A stretch of 64,000 bases of DNA from Diplonema papillatum (taxonomy: Eukaryota; Euglenozoa; Diplonemea; Diplonemida; Diplonemidae). The notes beneath the pieces are model-generated. The model was not told the origin of the DNA. It did not search any database and worked only from the letters and a program-made list of their open reading frames with translations. Both the position numbers and the translations under genes were made by a program. Below, one piece after another: positions 55,605 to 64,000 of this stretch; position 1 is the first letter of the stretch; each line of letters starts with the position of its first letter. The DNA is taken from contig JAPJBO010000070.1 in the NCBI GenBank assembly GCA_030068145.1, positions 62,001 to 126,000 of the forward strand, read 5' to 3'.

Positions 55605-56025
55605 AGCACACGAAACCTTGCTTTCTGCTTTCTGTTTCCTTTCTGCACTTGAGAGCACACTCACGTTCTCTGTTCATTTACGTGTTTAGAAGCACACGAA
55701 ACCTCACATTATATTCCTTTCTGCATTTAAAGCGTTCTTTAAATGACACGAAGCCTCACGTTTCTGTTCAAATACGCCGAATTTCCGCTCTCTTGTCATG
55801 TGGCGCCGTTGTCTACAAGGTTCATCCCTGTCCCCTGCAGCTAGTTGATGGTCCATCAGAGGGGATGGACCTGCCTATCATCGTATTTGGAAGCAACCGC
55901 AAAAAGCCTCGCGTACCGTTCCTTTCTGCACTTGACTTGAAAAAAAGCACACGGAGCCTACCTCTGTTCGTTTTCGCGTTGGAAGCACACGGCCTCGCAC
56001 TCTGTTCTGTTCGTGGGCTTGTCTC
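55605..56025 (+). repeat. Degenerate AAGCACACGAAACCTC repeat
   Basis: AAGCACACGAAACC(T) occurs near 55604 and 55691, with GACACGAAGCCTCAC (55745), AGCACACGGAGCCTAC (55943) and AAGCACACGGCCTCGCAC (55983). Most copies are preceded by TTTCTGCA or followed by TTCTGTTC. The 231-codon open frame 55649-56344 overlaps this and is probably a by-product. Confidence 0.5.
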
Positions 56026-56448
56026 GAAAGCTGTGTCACCAAAAGGCTTCAGTGTGAACTACGACTGCCAGCGGGAAGTAATTGGGCGAGGGTGGGGGGG
56101 GTCGCCCGAGCACTACAACTTTAGCGAGGCGCGGTGGCAACACCTAGGCTGCTTCCCCACTGGGCGTCGCTTAGTTCTTCTTTTTTGTGTTTCCGACGAT
56201 CCCGAATGGACGTACAGATTGGGATTTTTTTTTTTTTTTAGAGTAAGTTTTTTTGGTGCTTTATGTTTGTGCTCATACTGTCGTTGGAAGAATGTTGCGC
56301 GGCGCACCGCACGTGATATACAAGCATGGGAAAGAGGCCGGTGATGCGGCGTTGCAGTGTCGACGTCACGCGCCAACAACGAATGGCAGGAGGTCTTCTT
56401 CACGAACACACAGCGTGCAGCGTTCCTTCTCTAGAGCAGTAATGTTTT

Positions 56449-56736
56449 TACACTCCAGTCCGTAAGTAATCAAGTAATATAATGTGGAATTGTATTTTGT
56501 GAGGAGTTATTTCGTGAAGGGATTAATTGTGTTTCAGACGGGCGCTTCTGGGTTTTGCTTATTTATTTTTCCTGGAGTCTGCCGCCTGGCACCTGCTAGC
56601 GCGTCGGGGGGACGGGCCCAGTAAATCATGAAGCTGAATTTTGTGAATTTCTGTTTCGTGAAACGAATTAATTATTTTTTCACGGATTCGGCGGTCTTCA
56701 CGAATTAGTAATTGATTGATTACGGACTGGAGTGTA
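56449..56736. mobile_element. Terminal-inverted-repeat element flanked by TA
   Basis: TACACTCCAGTCCGTAA (56449-56465) and its perfect reverse complement (56720-56736) bound 288 bp. Counting TA as the duplicated target leaves a 15-bp inverted repeat starting CACTCC. TA duplication with short inverted ends is characteristic of Tc1/mariner-type elements. With no transposase frame inside, this would be a miniature derivative. The interior repeats TTTCGTGAAG / ATTCGTGAAG inward of each end. Confidence 0.65.
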
Positions 56737-56772
56737 TCTACCTGCTGGAGCGTTCCAAGTTTTTCCGGTCTA

Positions 56773-56935
56773 AAATACTCGAGGGACGGCTGCCTTGTGC
56801 TCATTTCGAAGGAGGCTAAAGGGGGAGAAATAAGAGCTCGTGGCTCGCACAACCGCGGCTGATACAAAACAAATGATGCTGGTGATGATGTGAAGAGAGA
56901 GTTGTTTTCGTTGAACGCAAACCCAAGCCGAGGCG
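56773..56935 (+). repeat. C-type start joined to repeat R
   Basis: AATACTCGAGGGACGGCTGC and CATTTCGAAGGAGGCTAAAG are the C start. From 56829 the sequence changes to R (AAGAGCTCGTGGCTCGCACA, GATACAAAACAAATGATG) and then GTTTTCGTTGAACGC, which recurs in G. It suggests the families exchange modules. R recurs at 62545 (+) and 32282 (-). Confidence 0.6.
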
Positions 56936-57099
56936 ACTTTACGAAGGAGGTCACCTCGCCCGTCAATAGCTTCACCCCTCTCAGGGGTTTTCTCCCTGTC
57001 ACCCGCTCGAAAGCGGCAGCGAGCTCGCTTGGCTACGTGAACTTGCTCTGTCTCGACGGGGTGCCCCACAACATGGTAGACATTTAGGTGTTCTATATA

Positions 57100-57345
57100 T
57101 TTTTCGTTGAACGCAGTGCCTGATCGTTTTTTACGTAAAACTGGATGGATTCAGGACGCAAGTGAAAACGCCACGGTTTTCGGCGACGAGCTTCTCATTT
57201 CCTCCAACATTTCATGTTTGGTAAAAACTATACAACTGCAACGTGGGTCTTTTTTGTTGAACGCTTACGCCCGCCACTAAACCCAGATTGGCCCACATGT
57301 GTTTCGTGTGGGCTACAGCACATTTACCTCCTTTCCTCCTGGGGT
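57100..57345 (+). repeat. Diverged G copy joined to a C fragment
   Basis: 57100-57225 has TTTTTCGTTGAACGCAGTGC, CTGATCG, CATTTCCTCCAACATTTCAT, GTTTGGTAAAAAC (G tail). From 57226 C sequence begins mid-element (TATACAACTGCAACGTGGGT) and runs to TTTACCTCCTTTCCTCC. The C part is truncated at its left and joined directly to the A tail of G. Confidence 0.65.
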
Positions 57346-57952
57346 TGCACGATACCAATCCTGGTCTTGTCATGGTGACGACACGGCTGTCCAATGAAAC
57401 TACTCGGAGGATGGCCACAAGTAGACAGAGATCACGCAATACGTGCACGAAATCGGAGAAGAGTCGAACGCTTCAGCAGAGTCTGTGGAGTCTGTGATAC
57501 ATGCTTGGGTACCCGTACCGTAATTCGAGATATGGGACCCCTCGTGCACGCATCAACATTGATCACTGCCCCTCGAGAGGAGTTTAAAAGCCTGCGTGCA
57601 GTTTGCTGGCATTTCGCCTCCGCGGCCATGTGCATTCGGGCTTTCGTTCGACGATGGTCTTTGCTGTCTTATGCTGCGTGCGTGCGAAAGTACATCGGGA
57701 AAGATGCAGATACAGACGACATAGTGTTAGGGGGGTGGGGAATGGGGGGGGGGGGGGAAGAGTCACCTCGCCCTCGCCCCGGGTGTTTCACTGGTTGCAA
57801 GAACTCGCTTTCCTTTGCAAATCTAATGGGGGGGCCGTTGTATAATGGATTAGCTTGAAGGGTATTGGAAAGGTTGAAAAAGGTTTTGGGGGTCACCGTC
57901 GGTTTGTGCTTTTTTTTTGGGGGGGTAATTATTTTTTCGGGGGTTCGCGGGG

Positions 57953-58140
57953 GGGGGGGTCGTTGTTATTGGTGCTGGTTTTGAGGGAAAAGGTAAAGGG
58001 AAAATTCTTTTTTGCGGTGGCCTCCGCTAGTCTGGTAGTCCGTGCTACCTCCATTATTTTACACTCGTTCTCTTCTCTACTCAAATGGGGGGTCGGCTTT
58101 TTAGAGTGCAAGTTTTTAGAGTGCAAGTTCGCTAGGGATT
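57953..58140 (+). repeat. T copy 3 and two A stubs
   Basis: T copy 3 (GGGTCGTTGTTATTGGTGCT to TCGTTCTCTTCTCTACTC) ends at 58082. Two A starts follow, AGAGTGCAAG at 58103 behind CTTTTT.AG-type sequence and AGAGTGCAAGTTCGCTAGGG at 58118 behind TTTTT. The second seems to have inserted 15 bp inside the first. Confidence 0.6.
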
Positions 58141-58476
58141 TCTCACAGTAGAATGTCGCTCGGCTCCGGGGTGTTCGTAGACTCTTGAGATGGCCTTCCG
58201 CAAATGGGTTCGGTGAAAAAGGGATCTGTGCTGCGTACCCTTTTTTTTTTTTTTGTCTGTCGTCTTCTTGTTCCTTATGTTCTCTTTTGCTCAGGGCACT
58301 GGCTGGGGGAGGAAGATCTGGAGTCGTTGGAACGGATGGGTCCCAAACTGCTTACGGGGGGGGGGAGAAGGGAATGCCGACTGAGTGGTACTGAGTTCAT
58401 TGAACTCTGGATTCGTTCCGTACTAGACTGTTGATGGGGCATCATGAAGTGTGAGCTGCAGAGACTATCTCGTTGG

Positions 58477-58945
58477 AATACTCGACGTAGGCTTCGACTC
58501 CGAATGGAAGGGAGGAAATATAGCTAGGGGGGCAAATACAATACAAACACAATCTGATTTGTTGGAGTGCAAGTTCGCTTAGGGATCCGGGGTTGTAAAG
58601 TCTCCGGGTGACCAATTTCGTAAAAAGGTTCCTTTAAGGTATAGTATGTCAGTGTGCGTATGGTATCTGCTGTAGTGGCAGTACGTGTGCTTGTGCGTGT
58701 ATCTTTGTTGCCTATTGCCGGCTATTCGACTCATTTTAGCTTTGTTCTTCGTTTCCACCACCGTGTGTTGTTTTCTCACGGAGGACTTTGACCTGTCGTG
58801 TTTGTGTGATTTGTCGTGCAGGGGTAGACCCGCATGACCTCACGTCCGTTCAACACGTGGTTCGGGAGTTACAGCACTGGGGATCCCTTCGTTCTTTGTC
58901 TGGCAGCATCGTCGAGCATTTCCTTCCAAGCTGGCGCTTAAGTAA
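58477..58945 (+). mobile_element. Element D, copy 6, interrupted by A
   Basis: It starts AATACTCGACGTAGGCTTCG, ends CATTTCCTTCCAAGCTGGCG, CTTAAGTAA. A 177-bp A element (58564-58740) lies between TTTGTT (58558-58563) and TTTGTT (58741-58746), after which D continues CTTCGTTTCCACCACCGTGT. The A element here begins GGAGTGCAAGTTCGCTTAGG. Confidence 0.8.
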
Positions 58946-59130
58946 TATGTTACCGGCGGCCGCTCTCTTCCTTTTTTGCGAGTTGCATTCTTTTTTTTTT
59001 TTTTGCATTTTTCATTCAATTTTTGTGGCGCTCGAGGGACTTTCTCGCTGGCAACAAAAGAATTGTTGGCAGGGGGGTTGTTCTTGTTCTGTCTGGCAAA
59101 GACTTTTAAACCCGCGGCCTGGCCGAGGAA

Positions 59131-59233
59131 GAACCCGTACACCGCGCACAGTAGGAAAAATAATCGAAACTCATGATCATCAGCGGGTCCGGGTGGTTCA
59201 GTTTCCTCACACACATTGCATGTGGCTAAGAGC
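59131..59233 (+). repeat. Dispersed repeat H, copy 3
   Basis: CCCGTACACCGCGCACAGTA, CTCATGATCATCAGCGGG and CAGTTTCCTCACACACATTG, CATGTGGCTAAGAG. The middle of H is deleted. Confidence 0.6.
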
Positions 59234-59234
59234 A

Positions 59235-59599
59235 TTTCTGGGGTGGGGCTAGCGAAGGAACGGACGATCAGCATCCAGTGGCTAAAGGTGATGAACGTGA
59301 GAAGGAAAAGTTGCATGTTCTTCGCGTGTACAGAGTGTAAGCCTCTGGGGGGGAGAGGTTCCTGTATCAGCACTTTGTCGGTGGCTTCGTTTTTCCCTTT
59401 CGTGCGCAACCATTGTCCCGGAAATGCTCCCGTCAGTACGAATGTAGAAAAAGGGTGGCAAAAGGACCTTTCTGCCGACTTCGAAAGGCGGGCCGATGGT
59501 CTTTCCGCTTCGGTGCCTGCGAGACACATCGCCCAACCTGCCTCGCGACGTGTTAGTGGGTGAACAATCCAACCCTTCGACAATTCTGCTTGTCCAGAG

Positions 59600-59631
<32 letters not shown>

Positions 59632-60145
59632 AACGTCGCTATGAACGCTAGGCTGCCACAAGCCAGTTCTCCCTTGTGGTAATTTGTCTGTCACCTCCGG
59701 CTTCGTCCCTTGAACATGAAGCGAGACCAAAGGATCGTTAGGCCCTCGAAGAATTCTCGAGGTCCAATGGCACACCTTTCTTTCTTCCTTTCTCTTTTTC
59801 GCCGGGGGGCCAAGCGGTGGGTGTTCAGTTCTTCCAAACCGCTGATGCTGCGCAACTCGATCAATAATGATCAACAAGCCAATCATCGTCGAATCGAGAG
59901 GCGAACGCAGTCTGAGAGATTAGATTTTCAAGCGACACTCAGGCGAACCCTTGCCCGCTAATGCGTTCGACGACCTGATGAGTCTCAGGAGGGCCTGCGG
60001 CACCAGTTTAGCTGTTCGATGAGCGACTCCTTGCGCAACAAGTTATCAGGACTCACTATTGAGCGAGCAGAAGGTCATTCTTCGCCTGCACCTTCCGGTC
60101 TGTAGCAGGCGGGCGCGCGCCTCTAGACAGACAGAACACTGCCTC
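59235..60145. other. No gene or repeat recognised
   Basis: Open frames up to about 115 codons (+) and the left part of a 247-codon minus frame, which continues into D copy 6. No domain recognised. CTGATGAG at 59975 lacks the other hammerhead parts. Confidence 0.45.
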
Positions 60146-60430
60146 CCGGGGGGGAAACCTTAGTGCAATGTTTAGGCAGGACACTGCCTCACATGCTGGC
60201 ATCAAGTCTTCTTCGAAGAAAGTGTAAAAATGGATAGGGGAAAAGGAAAAGGGGGAAGGGGGATTGCAAGAACGTGCTTGGAATGGATATGTGCTCAACA
60301 CCACACTGGGTCGCATCTGCACCGGGTTTCGGTCCTTGAGCCTGCAGAACACTTAAGGCGGACCATCATCAGCGCGGAACCGCGCGGAGCCTGAGTGTCA
60401 GCAGACAGGACAGGCGGTGTGGGGCTGGCT
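60146..60430. repeat. L copy and B copy 8
   Basis: 60146-60222 is L (GGAAACCTTAGTGCAATGTT, TAGGCAGGACACTGCCTC, CATGCTGGCATCAAG). 60266-60430 is B, with GCAAGAACGTGCTTGGAATG on the left and GACAGGACAGGCGGTGTGG on the right. L precedes B at about 50-130 bp here, at 40029 and at 45748. Confidence 0.65.
60297..60372 (-). ncRNA. Hammerhead-like core in B copy 8
   Basis: Minus strand: CTGATGA (60366-60372), T, GGTCC, loop, GGACC, GAAAC, then a weak stem III (CCGGTGC with GTGTGGTGT, partly wobble pairs) and T. Two mismatches in stem III suggest decay. Confidence 0.35.
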
Positions 60431-60510
60431 TGTGTGTTTTCCCTTTGAATTCGAAGAAGAGAGGCGAAGGGCCGCCTCCCGGGAGCGGGGGCTAGGGGAC
60501 TCCTAAAGCC

Positions 60511-60690
60511 TGACGTGCTTGGAAATGGCGTGTATGCTCAACAGTGTGTCCTGCGCAGTGCTTAGGTCCTTTGTTAGCGACGGACACTTTGGGCGGACCA
60601 TCGACAGTGCGGGACCTGCGTTGTCGGCAGACGGGACGGCCAATGCGAGTCTGGTTCTGTCGGGCGGCTGTTCGGACCATGGTGGCAGGG
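60511..60690 (-). repeat. Dispersed repeat B, strongly diverged copy 9
   Basis: GACGTGCTTGGAAATGGCG, TATGCTCAACAGTGTG, GTTAGCGACGGACACTTTGG, GGCAGACGGGACGGCC and GGCGGCTGTTCGGACC follow B order. The CTGATGA segment reads CTGTCGA. Older than the other copies. Confidence 0.55.
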
Positions 60691-60699
60691 GGCTAGGGG

Positions 60700-62120
60700 G
60701 TCAATCAAACCCTGAATTAGTATGGTAGCACGCGGCGAGCTATAGCCTCAGAAGATGGGACAAAACGAGCTGTGTGTTGTACAAGGATCCCGGACGTAAC
60801 GAAGGGAGGTCTCGTTCGGACCTCTACCCTTCGGTACGACAGGGGCGACTACCGCAAAATCGATCGACGGGAACAAGGAAGAGGGAGGAATTACCTGTGT
60901 TATTTTTTTTCCGATTCCGAATCCTTAAGTTTCCGAATCGTCCCCCTTCCAACCTTGCCTCTCGAGCAAGTGGACTTCTAACACTCAGGGCTTGTCGCCC
61001 GTAATGCCTCCTGTCTCTCTTTAGGTTCTCACTCGACCCTCCTAGACGCACCGGGTGCTCGAACAAGTTTGCTAGAAAGGAGGACGAGGTTCTAGACGAA
61101 GCTCAGAAGAGACCCGCGGTTGAAAGACCAACAAAAAGAGTCGAGAGAATCGATTCCTTGTGCCATGCAATTGTATTCACGGCAAACGGGCAGGCTGGTT
61201 AGTGTACAGCAACACCAGCGTTCGACCCGTATGCGTATCGTACACGCGGGCAATGCAACTCCCTTTACAATCCATCTTCTGCGGCTCGAGCTCAGCGTGA
61301 ACTTGTTTTTCGACGGTTTCAAGTTCTTAAACAGCCGGGATATATTTTTTCACACATCGTTTTTTTTTTTATTCCTTGTTTGTGTGGGCGGCAAGTGTAC
61401 CAGGGTACTAACTCCGACCTGTATGTACCCTGGAGCGGGAACACTGGTTCTCTGGTTGGGCATCTGGAATAAGAGGCGCGATGCCGCGTGCACTAACGTA
61501 GCACTGCATCTCCGCTGCTGGAGCATAGAGGGGCCCGACTCTACAGAGCTGGGCCCGTGCACCATAGACTTGCTTTAGAGTCTCCTGGGAATAGGGATAT
61601 CCTTTATACTGCAGCATGTTCTCAAAGGCGGCTGGTTGCGCGAGGAGACAAGAGATATCGGTGCGAACCTTCGTTGTTGATCGTTGGCGGGCTCATGCTG
61701 TAGACCCTCCTCAGCGTGGTGTCGCTTTGGCGACTTTTTGTAGGTCAAGCTGCCCAGTTTTCCGGAAGAGAAAACTGAGTTTCGAACTTGAAAGCATCCC
61801 CACCTCGCCTTGGAGTGCTAGTACCCCGGAGTGTGCGTCGGTTTGATGTTGTCTAGATGCTTGTGTTTTGTTGTGGTGAAAAGAGGGTGTTTACTCGTCC
61901 AGCAAGTGTCGGACTAGCCCACCCGGAGGCGGTAACTTCTTCTTTTTGGGGGGGCAGGTTCAGGGATTATTCTAATCCCCGAAATTCGGGAAAAATCATG
62001 GTTAAACAGTCTGTAGCATGGCCGGAAAGATTCTTTTTTTTTTTTTGTTTTCCACGTTGAGCGAGGGTTTTTAAGTACGTGCGCTCGGCTAAGGCCGGCG
62101 CGTGGCGAGACTGGAGGCAG
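60700..62120. other. No gene recognised
   Basis: Includes T13 at 62034-62046. The + frame 61120-61578 (152 codons) shows no family I recognise. Confidence 0.45.
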
Positions 62121-62126
62121 CAGTTA

Positions 62127-62202
62127 AAGTTCGGGCGAAGCTAAGTTCGGGCAATGCTAAGTTCGAGTGATGCTAAGTTCGGGCGTTGCTAAGTTCGGTC
62201 AG
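62127..62202 (+). repeat. 16-bp minisatellite, about 4.8 copies
   Basis: AAGTTCGGGCGAAGCT, AAGTTCGGGCAATGCT, AAGTTCGAGTGATGCT, AAGTTCGGGCGTTGCT and a partial fifth unit stand head to tail. Confidence 0.9.
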
Positions 62203-62351
62203 GCTGACCTGTAATCCTGGTATGCGACCTTCGTGGGAGTGTTGCTGCTTCGCCACTTTGTTGTAGACCCCACTTGTGGGTCTTGCGGGTCCTCTAGCCT
62301 CCGTGGCACTGGTTTAGCAAGCACAAGAAAGTTTTCACCAGAAACTCCTGT

Positions 62352-62373
62352 GGTTAAAAAATCTTTTTTAACC
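62352..62373. other. Perfect 10-bp hairpin
   Basis: GGTTAAAAAA and TTTTTTAACC separated by two bases. GGTTAAAAA-like and TTTTTAACC-like pieces recur within the next 60 bp. Confidence 0.6.
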
Positions 62374-62544
62374 GGCCTGATTTGAGAATACTTTTTTTCT
62401 TGGTGAAAAACCCCTTTTTAACCATGCAGGATAATCCCTGGGCAGGTTTGAAGCCGCAGGTTTCCCCCTAGCGGGTGTTGTTGTTTTTTTTCGTTTTTCC
62501 GGTTGTCAACTCTGGTTGGTTGAAAGGTCTACCCTACGAGGGAC

Positions 62545-62660
62545 ATAAGAGCTCGTCACTCGCACAACCGCGGCTGACACAAAACTAATGACGATGATGA
62601 TGGGAAGAGTGAGTTGCGTTCGGTGAACGCAGTGCCTGATCTGCTTGGTAGTCGGCCCTG
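62545..62660 (+). repeat. Repeat R, + copy
   Basis: AAGAGCTCGTCACTCGCACA, ACCGCGGCTGACACAAAACT, AATGACGATGATGATGGG, then GTTCGGTGAACGCAGTGCCT. It parallels 56829-56935. Confidence 0.65.
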
Positions 62661-62922
62661 CAGCGGCCAGATCCTCCGACACATTGCGGGTCGGCGGCGG
62701 CCTGTTGAAAGTGAAAAAAGGCTGCCGGGCTGCTTGCCCACGCGCACGTACCTGCCGCTGAGGGGCGGTGGCGCATTCTCCCCTCGACTCATCTATAATG
62801 GCCAGGGCTAGCCAACCACAGCCGAATCGAGAGTCAACCACAGTCTTGAGGGGGATTTTCAAGCACGTGCACTCGACTGCCGAGTAAACCAAGTACTTCT
62901 CGGCCTACGAGGTCGAGGTCAC

Positions 62923-63215
62923 AGGGGGGAAAATCTTAGTGATGTTTAGGCAGAGCACTGCCTCTCATGCATGGATGTTCTTCGGGACAGCGACGTGGGG
63001 CAAGAACTTTGTGTGAAAGTGATGCCTTCGTCGCATGAGTGTCCAGTCTACTGAGTGCTTTGATCTCATGCGAAGGGAGGCCGACCCGGCAGAAGAAATG
63101 CGTAGTTTCGTTTTATTCTTTTACTTGTTAGTTGTCGACAACTTGTTTTGTGTCGAGGTGTCATACAGATGTAAATCTAAAGCCGCCCACGTCAAATTTT
63201 GTTAGCCAAAACTTG
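62923..63215 (+). repeat. L copy and K copy 2
   Basis: 62923-62980 is L (GGAAAATCTTAGTGATGTTT, AGGCAGAGCACTGCCTCTCA). 63091-63215 is K (AGAAGAAATGCGTAGTTTCG, GTTGTCGACAAC, GCCGCCCACGTCAAA). Confidence 0.6.
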
Positions 63216-63515
63216 CCGTGACACCTATGATCAAAGTAAGTAGGAAAGGAGAAAGGTTGTTTAAAGAAAGAAATGAAAAAGAGAGACTCGGGAGTCCAGC
63301 AGCGCGAGAGTGAATACACACGAGTCGCTGCGCTGCATTGCAATACAATAAAAAAGGCGTGCACTTTTGAGTGAAAACTCGTTCGAAACTCCCGGAAAGA
63401 ATATCATCTCCGGTATGTACCTGCGGTTTGTCGGCTGCAAGGCGTTCCTTCTTTGTGCTTTTTTTGTCCTCAATCCCGTTAAATGAAAAAAAAACAGGTT
63501 CGACGTGCGCACAAT

Positions 63516-63686
63516 AATACTCGAGAGGGCCCCGCCACTGAACCCAGATTTACCTGTGTTTCGTGTGGGCTACAGCACATTTACCTCCTTCGATCTTGGA
63601 ATATTGTTGCGATAGTGGGTACCTTCGATCTTTCGCAACTGGCAGCCTCCTCAAGTATTTCCTACAAAAACAGGTGCGTATACAAA
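63516..63686 (+). repeat. Family C element, copy 4, internally rearranged
   Basis: AATACTCGAGAGGG jumps straight to CCCGCCACTGAACCCAGATT, so about 70 bp are missing. The normal C right part follows, with a 38-bp addition between two GATCTT motifs, and ends TATTTCCTACAAAAACAGGT, GCGTATACAAA. Confidence 0.65.
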
Positions 63687-64000
63687 CCAGAAATATTTGC
63701 AAGAACCGGTTCAAGTCTCTCTCTGCGTGCGTATCCAAAAAGAAAGGATTTGCCCCTAGTTCGATCCCGCTTTGTGATCCACCCGCGACAATTTCGTTCG
63801 CTGAGAGAATGCACGCGAATTCCCTATCGTCCAGTAAAGGGCGATACTGAAGACTGCAGGCGCCGTGTCTATGGTGGATTCGTTGAGGCTGTATCCGATG
63901 GGCTTTTTTTTTTCGACGGCGGGAAGAAGAAATGCGTAGTTTTGCTCTATGAAAGAGAGAGAAAGAGAGAGAAAGGGGGGACGTAGTATAATGGTCTAAC

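Noticed and set aside
55649..56344. 231-codon open frame on the + strand
   Set aside because: It is laid over a degenerate tandem repeat and a T run, with no domain I recognise.
58840..59583. 247-codon open frame on the minus strand
   Set aside because: One third of it is the reverse complement of a D element, and it contains a lysine run from a T tract.
59975..59981. Second hammerhead (CTGATGAG)
   Set aside because: No GAAA follows a closing stem, and no stem III is present.
63979..64000. Start of a tRNA (ACGTAGTATAATGGTCTAAC resembles an A box)
   Set aside because: The window ends before an anticodon arm, and the visible D-arm bases pair poorly. A full call needs the next 60 bases.

Overview
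This window looks like nuclear DNA of a eukaryote. It has mixed base composition, long homopolymer tracts, GA and GT microsatellites, a 14-kb satellite array and dozens of short dispersed repeats. I recognise no protein-coding gene, rRNA or complete tRNA in it. The open frames are short, broken by repeats, or created by low-complexity arrays. I cannot name the organism; a repeat-rich alga or other protist is my guess, at low confidence. For cross-reference I give the repeat families letters (A, B, C ...). The letters are mine, not published names.

Layout. 1-9.3 kb: a mosaic of dispersed repeat copies (K, E, B, P, S, L, J, T). 9.4-11.5 kb: a complex long hairpin, then two blocks of a 21-bp C-rich minisatellite enclosing a G-rich minisatellite, ending in a run of 22 G. 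12.0-12.7 kb: two terminal-inverted-repeat elements. 14.1-14.5 kb: a G element. 14,586-28,693: exactly 170 head-to-tail copies of an 83-bp satellite, followed by 1.5 copies of a 91-bp hybrid unit. 28.9-64 kb: the mosaic resumes with families A, B, C, D, F, G, H, J, L, P, Q, R, T, V and W, foldback elements, and four poly-T/TATA units.

How the parts relate. Families C, D, G and H end in variants of one 3' tail followed by an A run, and C and D also share the 5' end AATACTCGA. This looks like a group of short retroposons using one retrotransposition machinery. Family A inserts directly behind T runs; two copies sit inside D elements with 6-bp target-site duplications. Family B has 12- and 16-bp target-site duplications. 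On its minus strand B carries a hammerhead-ribozyme-like core (CTGATGA, stem II, GAAAC, stem III), with a compensatory base-pair change in each stem, but no stem I that I can find. Almost every copy of every family lies in one orientation, and long T runs on the + strand far outnumber A runs. This is a strand asymmetry that ordinary random insertion does not predict.

The most interesting items are the hammerhead-like core in family B, the indel-free 170-copy satellite with its zoned variants, the common 3' tail of four families, and the one-way orientation of the dispersed repeats.
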